64,000 bases of DNA from Cellulomonas sp. SG140 (GTDB lineage: Bacteria > Actinomycetota > Actinomycetes > Actinomycetales > Cellulomonadaceae). The DNA lies in NCBI RefSeq assembly GCF_025770785.1, contig NZ_JANZLA010000001.1:372001-436000 (forward strand). The letters are read 5' to 3'. The position numbers and the translations under genes are program-made. Below the pieces are notes generated by a model. The model searched no databases and was not told the DNA's origin. It worked only from the letters and a program-made list of their open reading frames with translations. Shown here one piece after another: positions 52,901 to 59,552 of the stretch. Within the stretch, counting starts at the first letter, position 1, and the number at the start of each line of letters is the position of its first letter.

Positions 52901-52936
52901 GGGACGGGGGCGGGGGCGGGGCGGTGAGGCGAACAT
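49928..52936 (-). CDS. UPF0182 family membrane protein
   Basis: 1002 residues. Seven or so membrane helices occupy residues 20-330, beginning with a Pro/Arg-rich leader. A large external domain follows (FQVQPNQQDAEKEYIQRNID, VVAAYGNTRGANGQPAFWEGG). The C-terminus has a Pro/Ser/Thr linker and a coiled coil. UPF0182 is widespread in actinobacteria and of unknown function; its neighbourhood with the PPA1309 gene is conserved. ATG 52936 is chosen over the longer frame because it starts just before the first helix. Confidence 0.93.
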   Translation of the reverse strand: MFASPPRPRPRPARRRRGPLLPTLAILAGIAIVVVILSHVWTEALWFDQLGYLRVLWTEWGTRAVLFVAGFAVMAVAVAGSLRFAYHARPVYAPSTPEQTSLDQYREAIEPLRRLVMLVGPVLLGLFAGGAAAQRWDTVQLAMHAQRVGTTDPQFHLDLGFYMFTLPLLRFTVSFLMAVVILSGIGALATHYLYGGLRLGPAAKGNRTTRAARVHLSVLAALLLVLIAASYWLDRYSLLMKNSAGQKFAGATFTDVHAVMPSKAILTVAALVVAAAFVYSAVTGNWRLPGIGVALMLLSAIVVGGIYPAIVQRFQVQPNQQDAEKEYIQRNIDSTRQAYGLTDVKTSEYPAKVTAEAGALRSDAETTNSIRLLDPQLVSPSFKQLQQIRGFYDFPQTLSVDRYTVNGQSRDTVIAVRELDLAGLSDSQKNWVNNTTVYTHGYGVVAAYGNTRGANGQPAFWEGGIPSSGDIGPYEPRIYFGETSPPYSIVGGPDGSAGWEFDYPDDTGGSGSLNTRFPTQTVSAGPSIGNLWNKIMYAIKFGDEQILFSNRVTPQSQILYDRNPRDRVAKVAPYLELDGRVYPAVIDGRVKWIIDGYTTSDQYPYSASQSLSDATTDSVTQTSSNVQALQPKTVNYIRNSVKATVDAYDGSVDLYTWDTQDPVLKAWSKVFPTSIKPISDISGALMSHIRYPEDLFKVQRTLLAKYHVTDAGQFFSGNDFWANPLDPTTTTEKVDQPPYYLTLQMPDQKQANFSLMSTFIPAGSTAREVLTGYLAADAEAGNVAGKPSPDYGTLRLLTLPRDSTVPGPGQANSAFTADATVSNELNILGRGDSSVLRGNLLTLPVGGGLLYVQPVYVQASSGTTFPLLQRVLVSFGNKIGFAETLDEALNQVFGGDSGAQAGDAGSGGTPSPSPSPSGTPSPAPSGTSTPTTSPTPAPSGSSTGGDASARADLQSALQAASQAMKDGQAALAANDFAAYGAAQSRLDAAIQAAIDAQARLGS

Positions 52937-53056
52937 CCGGCGGTGGTCCTCGTCGTGTGAGCGGTCCGGCCTCCTGGCCGGGTGGCCCACGAAGGGGCCA
53001 GCCGGTGAACGCGCCGGTCGGGGCCCAGGTTCCCACACCGATGCGACGATGAGGCC

Positions 53057-53710
53057 ATGGCGGACGCACACCAGGCAGCGGGCGACGCGCCCGACGACGC
53101 ACCGGCCGCGAGCGCGGCACCCGCACCCGGCGCACCGGTAGCAGACGACGACGCCACGACGAGCGGCGCAGGCTCCGTCGCGGCCCGCACCGCGCTGAGC
53201 TCCGCGGTCCGGGAGATCGAGCTGCACGTCGCGCGCGCGGGGTGGGACGCGCCCGTCCGGGTGTTCGCCCTGGTGCGCACCCAGCAGGCGCTCGCCGCCG
53301 AGCCGACGCTCGCCGACCAGCTCGAGCCGGACGTGCTCGCCGCCGCCCGCACCAACCCCTGGCACCTGACGTCCGTCGAGCAGGAGGGCCTGCCGGCCGC
53401 GGCGGACGTCGAGCAGCTGCTGGGCCAGCTGTCGTGGCCGTCGACGGTGGACGGTGCGGCGCTCACCGTGGAGCGCGTGGTGCTCCCGCCGGCCGCCGAG
53501 GCGCAGATGCCGGCCGACCCGGACGCGGCGGTCGCCTACCTGATGAGCCACCCGGACCGGCAGGACGTCCGGATCGCCGTCGGCGTGCTGCGCGACGGTG
53601 CCGCGTGGTGCGCCGTGCGCACCCGCGCGCACGACTCGGACGACCAGGTGGGCGGCGGTCCCGACGTGGTGCCCGGCCTGGTCGCGGCGCTGCGCTCGAC
53701 GCTCGACTGA
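53057..53710 (+). CDS. PPA1309 family protein
   Basis: 217 residues. After an Ala/Pro/Asp-rich leader (1-40), the domain reads LSSAVREIELHVARAGWDAPVRVFALVRT, then EQEGLPAAADVEQLLGQLSWP and PDRQDVRIAVGVLRDGAAWCAVR. The family is actinobacterial and of unknown function, usually next to UPF0182 as here (divergent). It is soluble and acidic. Confidence 0.9.
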   Translation: MADAHQAAGDAPDDAPAASAAPAPGAPVADDDATTSGAGSVAARTALSSAVREIELHVARAGWDAPVRVFALVRTQQALAAEPTLADQLEPDVLAAARTNPWHLTSVEQEGLPAAADVEQLLGQLSWPSTVDGAALTVERVVLPPAAEAQMPADPDAAVAYLMSHPDRQDVRIAVGVLRDGAAWCAVRTRAHDSDDQVGGGPDVVPGLVAALRSTLD

Positions 53711-53728
53711 CCGTCCAGCGGGCGCCGG

Positions 53729-54880
53729 TCAGCGGGTGCAGGTGGGCAGCGAACCGCCCGCACCCTTGCCGATCGCGGTCATCGCCGCCACCGCGTCGGA
53801 CAGCGTCGCCACCTTGACCACGTGCAGGCCGACGGGGACGTGGCCCACCACCTCGTCGCAGTTCGACGCCGGGGCCAGGAACCAGTCGGCACCGTCGCGC
53901 CGGGCGCCCACCAGCTTCTGCCGGATGCCACCGATCGGCCCGACCTCCCCGGTGACGTCCATCGTCCCCGTGCCGGCGATCTTGGCGCCGTTCGCCTCGT
54001 CGGCCGGCGTGAGCTTGTCGACGATGCCGAGGGCGAACATCGTCCCCGCGCTCGGCCCGCCGATCCCGTCGATGCTGATGTCCACCTTGACGGGGAACGT
54101 GAACGTCGGGTCGATCATCACGCCGATCAGCGCGCGGCCGTCGGGGCGCTTCGACGTCACGATCGGCACCTGCACGTCGGCACCGTCGCGCCGCACGGTC
54201 AGCGTGACCGTGCTGCCGGGCGTCACGGCCTCCAGCTTGCGCACCAGCGTCTGGTAGTCGGCCAGAGTCGTGCCGTCCAGCTGCTCCAGCACGTCCCCCT
54301 TGTGCAGCTTGGTCGCGGCGTCGGTGCCGTCCTGCGTGCCGGCGACGGTCAGCGTCGCCGGCACGGTGTAGCCGAGCTGCGTGAGCGCGGCGACGGTCGC
54401 GTTCTCCTGGGAGCTGGTCATCTCCTGGGAGTTCGCCGCGTCGATCTGCTGCTGCGTCTGCCCCTTGGGGACCACCGCCTCGGCCGGGTCGACGACGGAC
54501 GTCGGGTCGAACCAGCCGCGCAGCACACCGGCCAGGGACGACGGGTACCCCGGCCCGCCGGTGCCGGACACGGTGGTCAGGCGCAGCTGCCCGGTGGACG
54601 GGTACGTCGGGGCACCGGAGATCCGGATCAGGGGCGTGCCGTTCTGGGACCCCAGCACGTCGCGCGTCGGTCCCGGGCTGGTCACGGCGTAGGGGACCGG
54701 GATCACCACCGCGACCGCGATCAGCACGGCCGTCAGCAGCATGCCGCCGGACAGCAGCACGGAGCGCGGCTCGACGGGTCGGCGCGGCTCGACGGCCGCC
54801 GCCGCACCCTCGTCGGACGCCGGCGCGATCTCGTCGGGTCGGGGCTCGGGGCTGGCGAACACCCGCCGATCATCGCGCAC
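53729..54880 (-). CDS. YlbL-type PDZ/Lon-like serine protease
   Basis: 383 residues. A cytoplasmic leader, one membrane helix (about 41-62), an external region with a PDZ domain (KLHKGDVLEQLDGT, near 190-230) and a C-terminal S16 domain with GIGGPSAGTMFALG (Ser277) and GGIRQKLVGAR (Lys322), the Ser-Lys dyad. Such proteins process membrane-associated substrates; in actinobacteria the role is unsettled. GTG 54880 is used; GTG 54862 is an alternative. Confidence 0.92.
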   Translation of the reverse strand: MRDDRRVFASPEPRPDEIAPASDEGAAAAVEPRRPVEPRSVLLSGGMLLTAVLIAVAVVIPVPYAVTSPGPTRDVLGSQNGTPLIRISGAPTYPSTGQLRLTTVSGTGGPGYPSSLAGVLRGWFDPTSVVDPAEAVVPKGQTQQQIDAANSQEMTSSQENATVAALTQLGYTVPATLTVAGTQDGTDAATKLHKGDVLEQLDGTTLADYQTLVRKLEAVTPGSTVTLTVRRDGADVQVPIVTSKRPDGRALIGVMIDPTFTFPVKVDISIDGIGGPSAGTMFALGIVDKLTPADEANGAKIAGTGTMDVTGEVGPIGGIRQKLVGARRDGADWFLAPASNCDEVVGHVPVGLHVVKVATLSDAVAAMTAIGKGAGGSLPTCTR

Positions 54881-55113
54881 GCGTCTGGGACCCGCGTTCG
54901 GACGAGGGCCACCGGCCGAGCACGGGACGCCCGCCGGTGACCCGGCGCTGCGCCGTGAGCGAACCCGCTGCTCCGCGGGGTGCCGGCCCTCGTTCGGCCG
55001 CGACGGCGACGGTTACCGTGGAGCCGCGACCCCCACGACGGCAGCCGCACCGACCGCGACAGGCGGACCCAGGTGCGTGCGACGCGTCGGCCGCCGACCG
55101 TCCAGGAGGACCC

Positions 55114-56586
55114 ATGAGCCTGCAGACGCCGGACCCGGCCGTGCCGGGTGAGCAGCCCGACTGGGAGCAGGTGCTCCGCTCGATGCTGGGCCCGGCCGCC
55201 GACGAGGCGATCGCCCAGCTGCGCGCGGCAGGCATCGACCCCGCCGCGATGGCCTCGGGATCCGGCCTGCCGCAGGACCCCGCCGCCCTGCAGCAGGTGT
55301 TCAGCCAGGTGCAGCGGATGTTCGCCGAGTCCGGTGACGAGCCGGTCAACTGGTCGATGGCCCACGAGCTCGCCCGGCAGCAGGCCTCCCTGGGCGGCGA
55401 CCCGTCCGTCAGCCGCGCCGAGACCGACCAGGTGGCCCAGGCGTTCTCGGTGGCCGAGCTGTGGCTCGACGCCGCCACCGACCTGCCGCCCACCGGGGCG
55501 ACGGGCCGCGCGTGGAGCCGCGCCGAGTGGGTCGAGGCGACGCTGCCGACGTGGCGCACCCTGACCGAACCCGTCGCGTCCTCCCTGTCCACCGCGCTGG
55601 TGCAGGCGCTGGGCTCGTCGCTGCCCGAGGGCTTCGCCGAGGAGCTCGGGGCGCCCGGCGGACCGGGCGGGGCGTTCGGCGGGCTGCACCCGGGGGCGCT
55701 GAGCGGCCTGCTGGGCGACGGCACCGGCGGGCCGGTCGACATGAGCCAGCTGCTGCGCCGCCTCGGCTCGGCCGTGTTCGGCCTCCAGGTCGGTCAGGCC
55801 TCCGGCACCCTGTCCCGCGAGGTGTTCGGCGCCACCGACATCGGCCTGCCCCTGCTCCAGCAGCCGGTGCCCGTGCTGGTGCCGCACAACGTGGCGGAGT
55901 TCGGTGAGGGCCTCGAGGTGCCGGCGGACGAGGTGCGCCTGTTCCTGGCGCTGCGCGAGGCGGCGGCGACGCGCCTGTTCACGCACGTCCCCTGGCTGCG
56001 CGCGCACCTGTTCGGCCTGGTGGAGGCCTATGCGCGGGGCATCGCCATCGACGCCGACGAGCTCGGTGAGGCGGTCCGTTCGGTGGACCCGACCGACCCG
56101 CAGGCGCTGCAGGAGGCGCTGACCGGCGGCATATTCGTGCCGCAGAACACGCCCGAGCAGGCTGCGGCTCTCGAGCGCCTCGAGACCTCGCTGGCGCTGG
56201 TCGAGGGGTGGGTCGACGAGGTGACCGCCCAGGCGGCGCTCCCCCACCTGCCGCACGCGGTGCCGCTGCGGGAGATGCTGCGTCGCCGTCGGGCCTCCGG
56301 CGGACCGGCCGAGCAGACGTTCGCCAGCCTCGTCGGCCTCGAGCTGCGCCCCCGACGGCTGCGCGACGCCGCAACCCTGTGGGCCGCCATCGACGCCGAG
56401 CGTGGCCAGTCGGGGCGGGACGCCGTCTGGCAGCACCCCGACCTGATGCCCGCCACCGCCGACCTGGACGACCCCTCCGGCTACGCCGCCCGGCGGCGGG
56501 CCGCGATCGACGAGGGCGCCGAGCTGGACCGGGCGCTCGCCGAGATCCTGGGCGAGGAGCCGCCGCAGGACGACGACCGGGCCTGA
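55114..56586 (+). CDS. DUF2342 protein (zinc metalloprotease-like), active-site His lost
   Basis: 490 residues. The pattern WRTLTEPVASSLSTAL, VGQASGTLSREVFG, PVLVPHNVAEFGEGL and HVPWLRAHLFGLVEAYARGI identifies DUF2342/TIGR03624 proteins, related to zinc metalloproteases. The relatives I know have LREAAHxRLF there; this protein reads LREAAATRLF (near 290-300), so a metal-binding His appears replaced by Ala, which suggests a non-catalytic member. AGGAGGACCC precedes ATG 55114. Confidence 0.85.
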   Translation: MSLQTPDPAVPGEQPDWEQVLRSMLGPAADEAIAQLRAAGIDPAAMASGSGLPQDPAALQQVFSQVQRMFAESGDEPVNWSMAHELARQQASLGGDPSVSRAETDQVAQAFSVAELWLDAATDLPPTGATGRAWSRAEWVEATLPTWRTLTEPVASSLSTALVQALGSSLPEGFAEELGAPGGPGGAFGGLHPGALSGLLGDGTGGPVDMSQLLRRLGSAVFGLQVGQASGTLSREVFGATDIGLPLLQQPVPVLVPHNVAEFGEGLEVPADEVRLFLALREAAATRLFTHVPWLRAHLFGLVEAYARGIAIDADELGEAVRSVDPTDPQALQEALTGGIFVPQNTPEQAAALERLETSLALVEGWVDEVTAQAALPHLPHAVPLREMLRRRRASGGPAEQTFASLVGLELRPRRLRDAATLWAAIDAERGQSGRDAVWQHPDLMPATADLDDPSGYAARRRAAIDEGAELDRALAEILGEEPPQDDDRA

Positions 56587-56604
56587 GCCGATCCGGCCGG
56601 CGGC

Positions 56605-57225
56605 TCAGGCGGGTCGACCGTCCTCCTCGACGTCGTCGTCCACCCCGTCCGGCCCGTCGTCCGGTGCGTCCGACCACGGACCCGACGGCGAGGGCACGGC
56701 CGCCGGCCGCACCCCCTCCCGGTCCACCGCGTGCGCGTACCCCTCGAGGAAGCCGCGCGCCCGCTCGGTGTGCGGGTAGCGCTCCAGCTCGGCCCAGAAC
56801 TCCGGGCCGTGACCCGGGTGCAGCAGGTGCGTCAGCTCGTGCAGCAGCACGTAGTCGGTCACCCAGCGCGGCATGCCGCGGATGCGGTCCGAGATGCGGA
56901 TCGTGCCGTCCGTCGGCGTGCACGACCCCCAGCGGCGCCCCTGCTGGGTCGACCACCGGACCGACGACGGCACCGCACGGCCGCCGAGGTACCGCGCCGA
57001 CAGGTCCGCCGCCCGGGACAGCAGCTCGTCGTCGGACGGCCGACGACGCTTCTCCTGCGCCGCCAGGCGCGCCACCATGCGGCCCACCCACTCGGCCTCC
57101 TGCGCCCGGGTGAACCGGGCCGGGATGGCGACGATGGTGCGTCCGTCCTCCCGCCAGGCCGTCACCGTCCGGGCACGGCGGCGCGAGCGGCGGACCTCGA
57201 CCGACGGGTCGTGCGCGGGCGGCAC
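56605..57225 (-). CDS. YgjP-like metallopeptidase (M48-type, DUF45)
   Basis: 206 residues. WGSCTPTDGTIRISDRIRGMP, then the zinc motif VLLHELTHLLHPGHGPEFW (HELTH at 129-133). It is a cytoplasmic M48-like metallopeptidase of unknown target, conserved in this part of actinobacterial chromosomes. A TACGGT -10 (57238-57233) sits eight bases before GTG 57225, suggesting a leaderless mRNA. The C-terminal tail is Asp/Glu-rich. Confidence 0.88.
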   Translation of the reverse strand: MPPAHDPSVEVRRSRRRARTVTAWREDGRTIVAIPARFTRAQEAEWVGRMVARLAAQEKRRRPSDDELLSRAADLSARYLGGRAVPSSVRWSTQQGRRWGSCTPTDGTIRISDRIRGMPRWVTDYVLLHELTHLLHPGHGPEFWAELERYPHTERARGFLEGYAHAVDREGVRPAAVPSPSGPWSDAPDDGPDGVDDDVEEDGRPA

Positions 57226-57409
57226 AGGCCGCACCGTAGCGCGGCACGGTGACACCACGGCAGATCCACGGTGCGACAGGCGGCCGCGCAGGCTCCGCAC
57301 GCACGGAGCGCCTGGCCACTACTGTGAGCGCGGGCGCGCCGGCACGGCGCCGACCCTGTCGCCGGCCGGCATGCTCCGGTCGGGCGAACCACACCGAGGA
57401 GGGACCTGA

Positions 57410-57568
57410 ATGGCCGAGACGTACGCGGGTGAGTTCTACTGCGTGAAGTGCAAGGAGAAGCGGCAGGCGGAGGGCGACGTCGTCGTCTCCGAGTCCGGTC
57501 GCAAGATGGCCAAGGCCATCTGCCCGGTCTGCGGCACCAAGCTGAACCGGATCCTGGGCAAGGCCTGA
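57410..57568 (+). CDS. DUF5679 zinc-ribbon protein
   Basis: 52 residues, too short for most length cutoffs. YCVKCKEKRQ and ICPVCGTKLNRI supply two CxxC pairs, the DUF5679 zinc ribbon. Function unknown; it is widely conserved among actinobacteria. GAGGAGGGACCTGA precedes ATG 57410, and a perfect hairpin terminator follows. Confidence 0.9.
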   Translation: MAETYAGEFYCVKCKEKRQAEGDVVVSESGRKMAKAICPVCGTKLNRILGKA

Positions 57569-57584
57569 CCCTCACGTCCCGACC

Positions 57585-57620
57585 GAAGGGCACCGTCGCC
57601 AGCGGGTGACGGTGCCCTTC
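57585..57620 (+). terminator. Terminator after the DUF5679 gene
   Basis: GAAGGGCACCGTC and GACGGTGCCCTTC form perfect 13-base arms with a 10-base loop, 16 bases past the stop, then CGTCGTC without a T-run. Confidence 0.8.
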
Positions 57621-57759
57621 GTCGTCCCCGGCCCCTCGTCGTTCCGACTGTGCGTGGTCCCCCACCCCGCGGACGGCCCTCGGCCCCTGTGGACGGCCCG
57701 CCGCCCGGTGCCGACCGCGACTGGCACAGTGGCCGCCCGACGGCGGACGAGGAGGGACC

Positions 57760-58764
57760 ATGAGGCTGCGGCCCGGGCTGCGCGTGCTGACCCGCACGGA
57801 CGGCGAGGTCCAGGTCGGCACCGACCCGCGGTGGGCGGTCCGCCTCGACGGGTTGACCGAGCGGGAGACCGCTGCGGTGCTGGCGCTCGGCGCCGGTGCC
57901 GACTCCGACCAGCTGGCCGCGGACACCGGAGCCCGGCTCGGCCGGCTCGCGACGCTGCTGCGCGACGCCGGCCTGGCGGCGCCGGACCGCCGCTCGCCCG
58001 CCGTCGTCGGCCCCGCTGTAGCCGATGCGACGGTGTGCGGGCTGCTGCGACCGGACGGGGACGGCGCCCGGGTGGTCGACGCGAGGCGCGCCGCCGTCGT
58101 CGGCGTCGTGGGGCTGGGCCCGATCGGTCTGGCGACGGCGGGGACGCTGGCGGCCGCCGGCGTGGGGACCGTCCTGGTCGACGACGCGAGCCCGGTCCGC
58201 TCGGTGGACGTCGGCGTGTGCGGCTACCGCTGGTCCGACGTCGGGTCGGTGCGGGAACAGGCCGCGGCCCGGGTGCTGCGGGACATCGCGCCGGACGTCC
58301 GCACCGACTCCTCGGCCGAGCCGGACGTGGTGGTGGTCGTCGAGCACGGCGCCGCGGATCCCGCCCGCACCGAGCTGCTGCTCGGGACGGGCACGGTGCA
58401 CCTGCCCGTGCTGGTGCGGGAGGCGGACGCCGTCGTCGGTCCCCTCGTCGTGCCCGGTACCGGACCGTGCCTGCGCTGCCTGGACCTGCACCGTGCCGAC
58501 GCGGACCCCTGCTGGCCCCGGCTCGTCGCCCAGCTCGTCGGTGCACCGCCCGCCGCCGAGGTCGGTGCGATGGCCGCCGTCTGCGCCGGGCTCGCCGCCG
58601 CCGCCGTGCTCCGGGCGGTCGACGACCCCCCGACACGCACCCGGCTGCGGACCGGAACGACGGTCGAGGTCGGCCTCCCGGACGTCCTGCCCCGGACACG
58701 CACGTGGGAGGTGCACCCGGACTGCGGGTGCACCTCCCACGGCTCTGCTGCCGTCGCCGGCTGA
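57760..58764 (+). CDS. ThiF/TOMM-cyclodehydratase-like protein, stand-alone
   Basis: 334 residues. A small N-terminal winged region (ERETAAVLALGAG), then a Rossmann/ThiF-type core VVGVVGLGPIGLATAGTLA, and a zinc site built from CLRC (near 242) and HPDCGC (near 325). This resembles leader-binding, ocin-ThiF-like proteins of RiPP pathways, but no precursor peptide, YcaO or dehydrogenase gene is nearby. It is a conserved orphan beside whiB in this lineage. Function unknown. GAGGAGGGACC precedes the ATG. Confidence 0.7.
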   Translation: MRLRPGLRVLTRTDGEVQVGTDPRWAVRLDGLTERETAAVLALGAGADSDQLAADTGARLGRLATLLRDAGLAAPDRRSPAVVGPAVADATVCGLLRPDGDGARVVDARRAAVVGVVGLGPIGLATAGTLAAAGVGTVLVDDASPVRSVDVGVCGYRWSDVGSVREQAAARVLRDIAPDVRTDSSAEPDVVVVVEHGAADPARTELLLGTGTVHLPVLVREADAVVGPLVVPGTGPCLRCLDLHRADADPCWPRLVAQLVGAPPAAEVGAMAAVCAGLAAAAVLRAVDDPPTRTRLRTGTTVEVGLPDVLPRTRTWEVHPDCGCTSHGSAAVAG

Positions 58765-58831
58765 GCGCCCCCTGCGCGCCCAGCCGTCCCGTCCGCGAGA
58801 CAGGGACGCGAGGCCGATGCGCGGAGCAGGG

Positions 58832-59170
58832 TCAGGCCGCCGGCTTCGCCTCCTTGCGCGGACGGCCGCGCCCGCGCTTGACGGCGACGACCTGGCCGGC
58901 GACGAAGACCTCGCCGCCCCAGACGCCCCACGGCTCGGCACGTTCGATCGCACCGGCGAGGCAGCCGTCCAGCAGGGGGCAGGTCCGGCAGAGCGCCTTG
59001 GCGCGCTCCACCTCTGCCGTCCGCTCGGCGAACCACAGCTCCGGGTCGTTCGAGCGGCAGGGGATCAGCTCGGCGACGAGCTGGTCGAGGGTGTCGGGCG
59101 CGGTTGCGCCGGGCGGCCACGGGCCGGAACCCCCGTTGTTCACGGTGTCGAGCAGCGTGGTGAGCCGCAC
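58832..59170 (-). CDS. whiB7: WhiB7 transcriptional activator
   Basis: 112 residues. Four Fe-S ligands (Cys38, 61, 64, 70 in AKALCRTCPLLDGC), the GVWGGE turn (82-87) and a C-terminal AT-hook RGRGRPR (99-105) define WhiB7, which joins the primary sigma factor and activates antibiotic-resistance genes. GGAGGACATC precedes GTG 59170. The uORF, terminator and AT-rich promoter upstream agree with the known attenuation control of this gene. It is next to uvrD2, as in mycobacteria. Confidence 0.95.
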   Translation of the reverse strand: MRLTTLLDTVNNGGSGPWPPGATAPDTLDQLVAELIPCRSNDPELWFAERTAEVERAKALCRTCPLLDGCLAGAIERAEPWGVWGGEVFVAGQVVAVKRGRGRPRKEAKPAA

Positions 59171-59258
59171 GATGTCCTCCTACGTCCTTGCTGGTGAGCG
59201 TTGTGCTGCGACGGTGCGGACCTGCGCCGTGCGCTCACCGGACGTCCGGAGAGACGAG

Positions 59259-59293
59259 AAAGGCCGCGGGTCCGAGTTCCGGACTCCGCGGCC
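59259..59293 (-). terminator. Attenuator terminator in the whiB7 leader
   Basis: On the minus strand AGGCCGCGG-A-GTCCG pairs with CGGACCCGCGGCCT over 14 bases with one bulged A, followed by TTTCTCGTC. It lies between uORF and whiB7, so full transcripts need read-through. A CCGACC-GTGA-GGTCGG hairpin just upstream (59298-59313), overlapping no stem of it, may take part in switching. Confidence 0.85.
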
Positions 59294-59314
59294 TGTGCCG
59301 ACCTCACGGTCGGA

Positions 59315-59485
59315 TCAGGTCATGCGAGTCCCGGGACGGGGATCGGTGGTGGCGCCACGGACGACGCCGACGTACGTCGAGAGGCCGGCGGGCACAGTGC
59401 GCCCCTGGAACGTGCGGGACGTGGCCGCGGGGATGCGCACGCGCAGCTGCTCGCAACGCTCGGATGCGATTCGCATCAGCTTCAT
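59315..59485 (-). CDS. whiB7 upstream ORF (56 residues)
   Basis: A small frame not usually annotated. ATG 59485 follows GGGAGGAGG with proper spacing; the peptide begins MKLMRIASERCEQLRVRIP and ends PGTRMT, 22 bases before the attenuator. In WhiB7 systems, slow translation of such a uORF by ribosome-targeting antibiotics changes RNA folding and lets polymerase reach whiB7. The peptide is probably a regulator by translation, not by its product. Confidence 0.8.
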   Translation of the reverse strand: MKLMRIASERCEQLRVRIPAATSRTFQGRTVPAGLSTYVGVVRGATTDPRPGTRMT

Positions 59486-59552
59486 TAGTGGCCACCTCCT
59501 CCCACGATCCGGGCTGCGACCTGCACGGTCGCGCCCTCCGACAAGGACCCGT

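Noticed and set aside
48269..52927. 1552-codon open frame on the plus strand
   Set aside because: It runs opposite UPF0182, the UMF1 transporter and part of the hydrolase gene, all of which have clear family motifs; no plausible start or domain.
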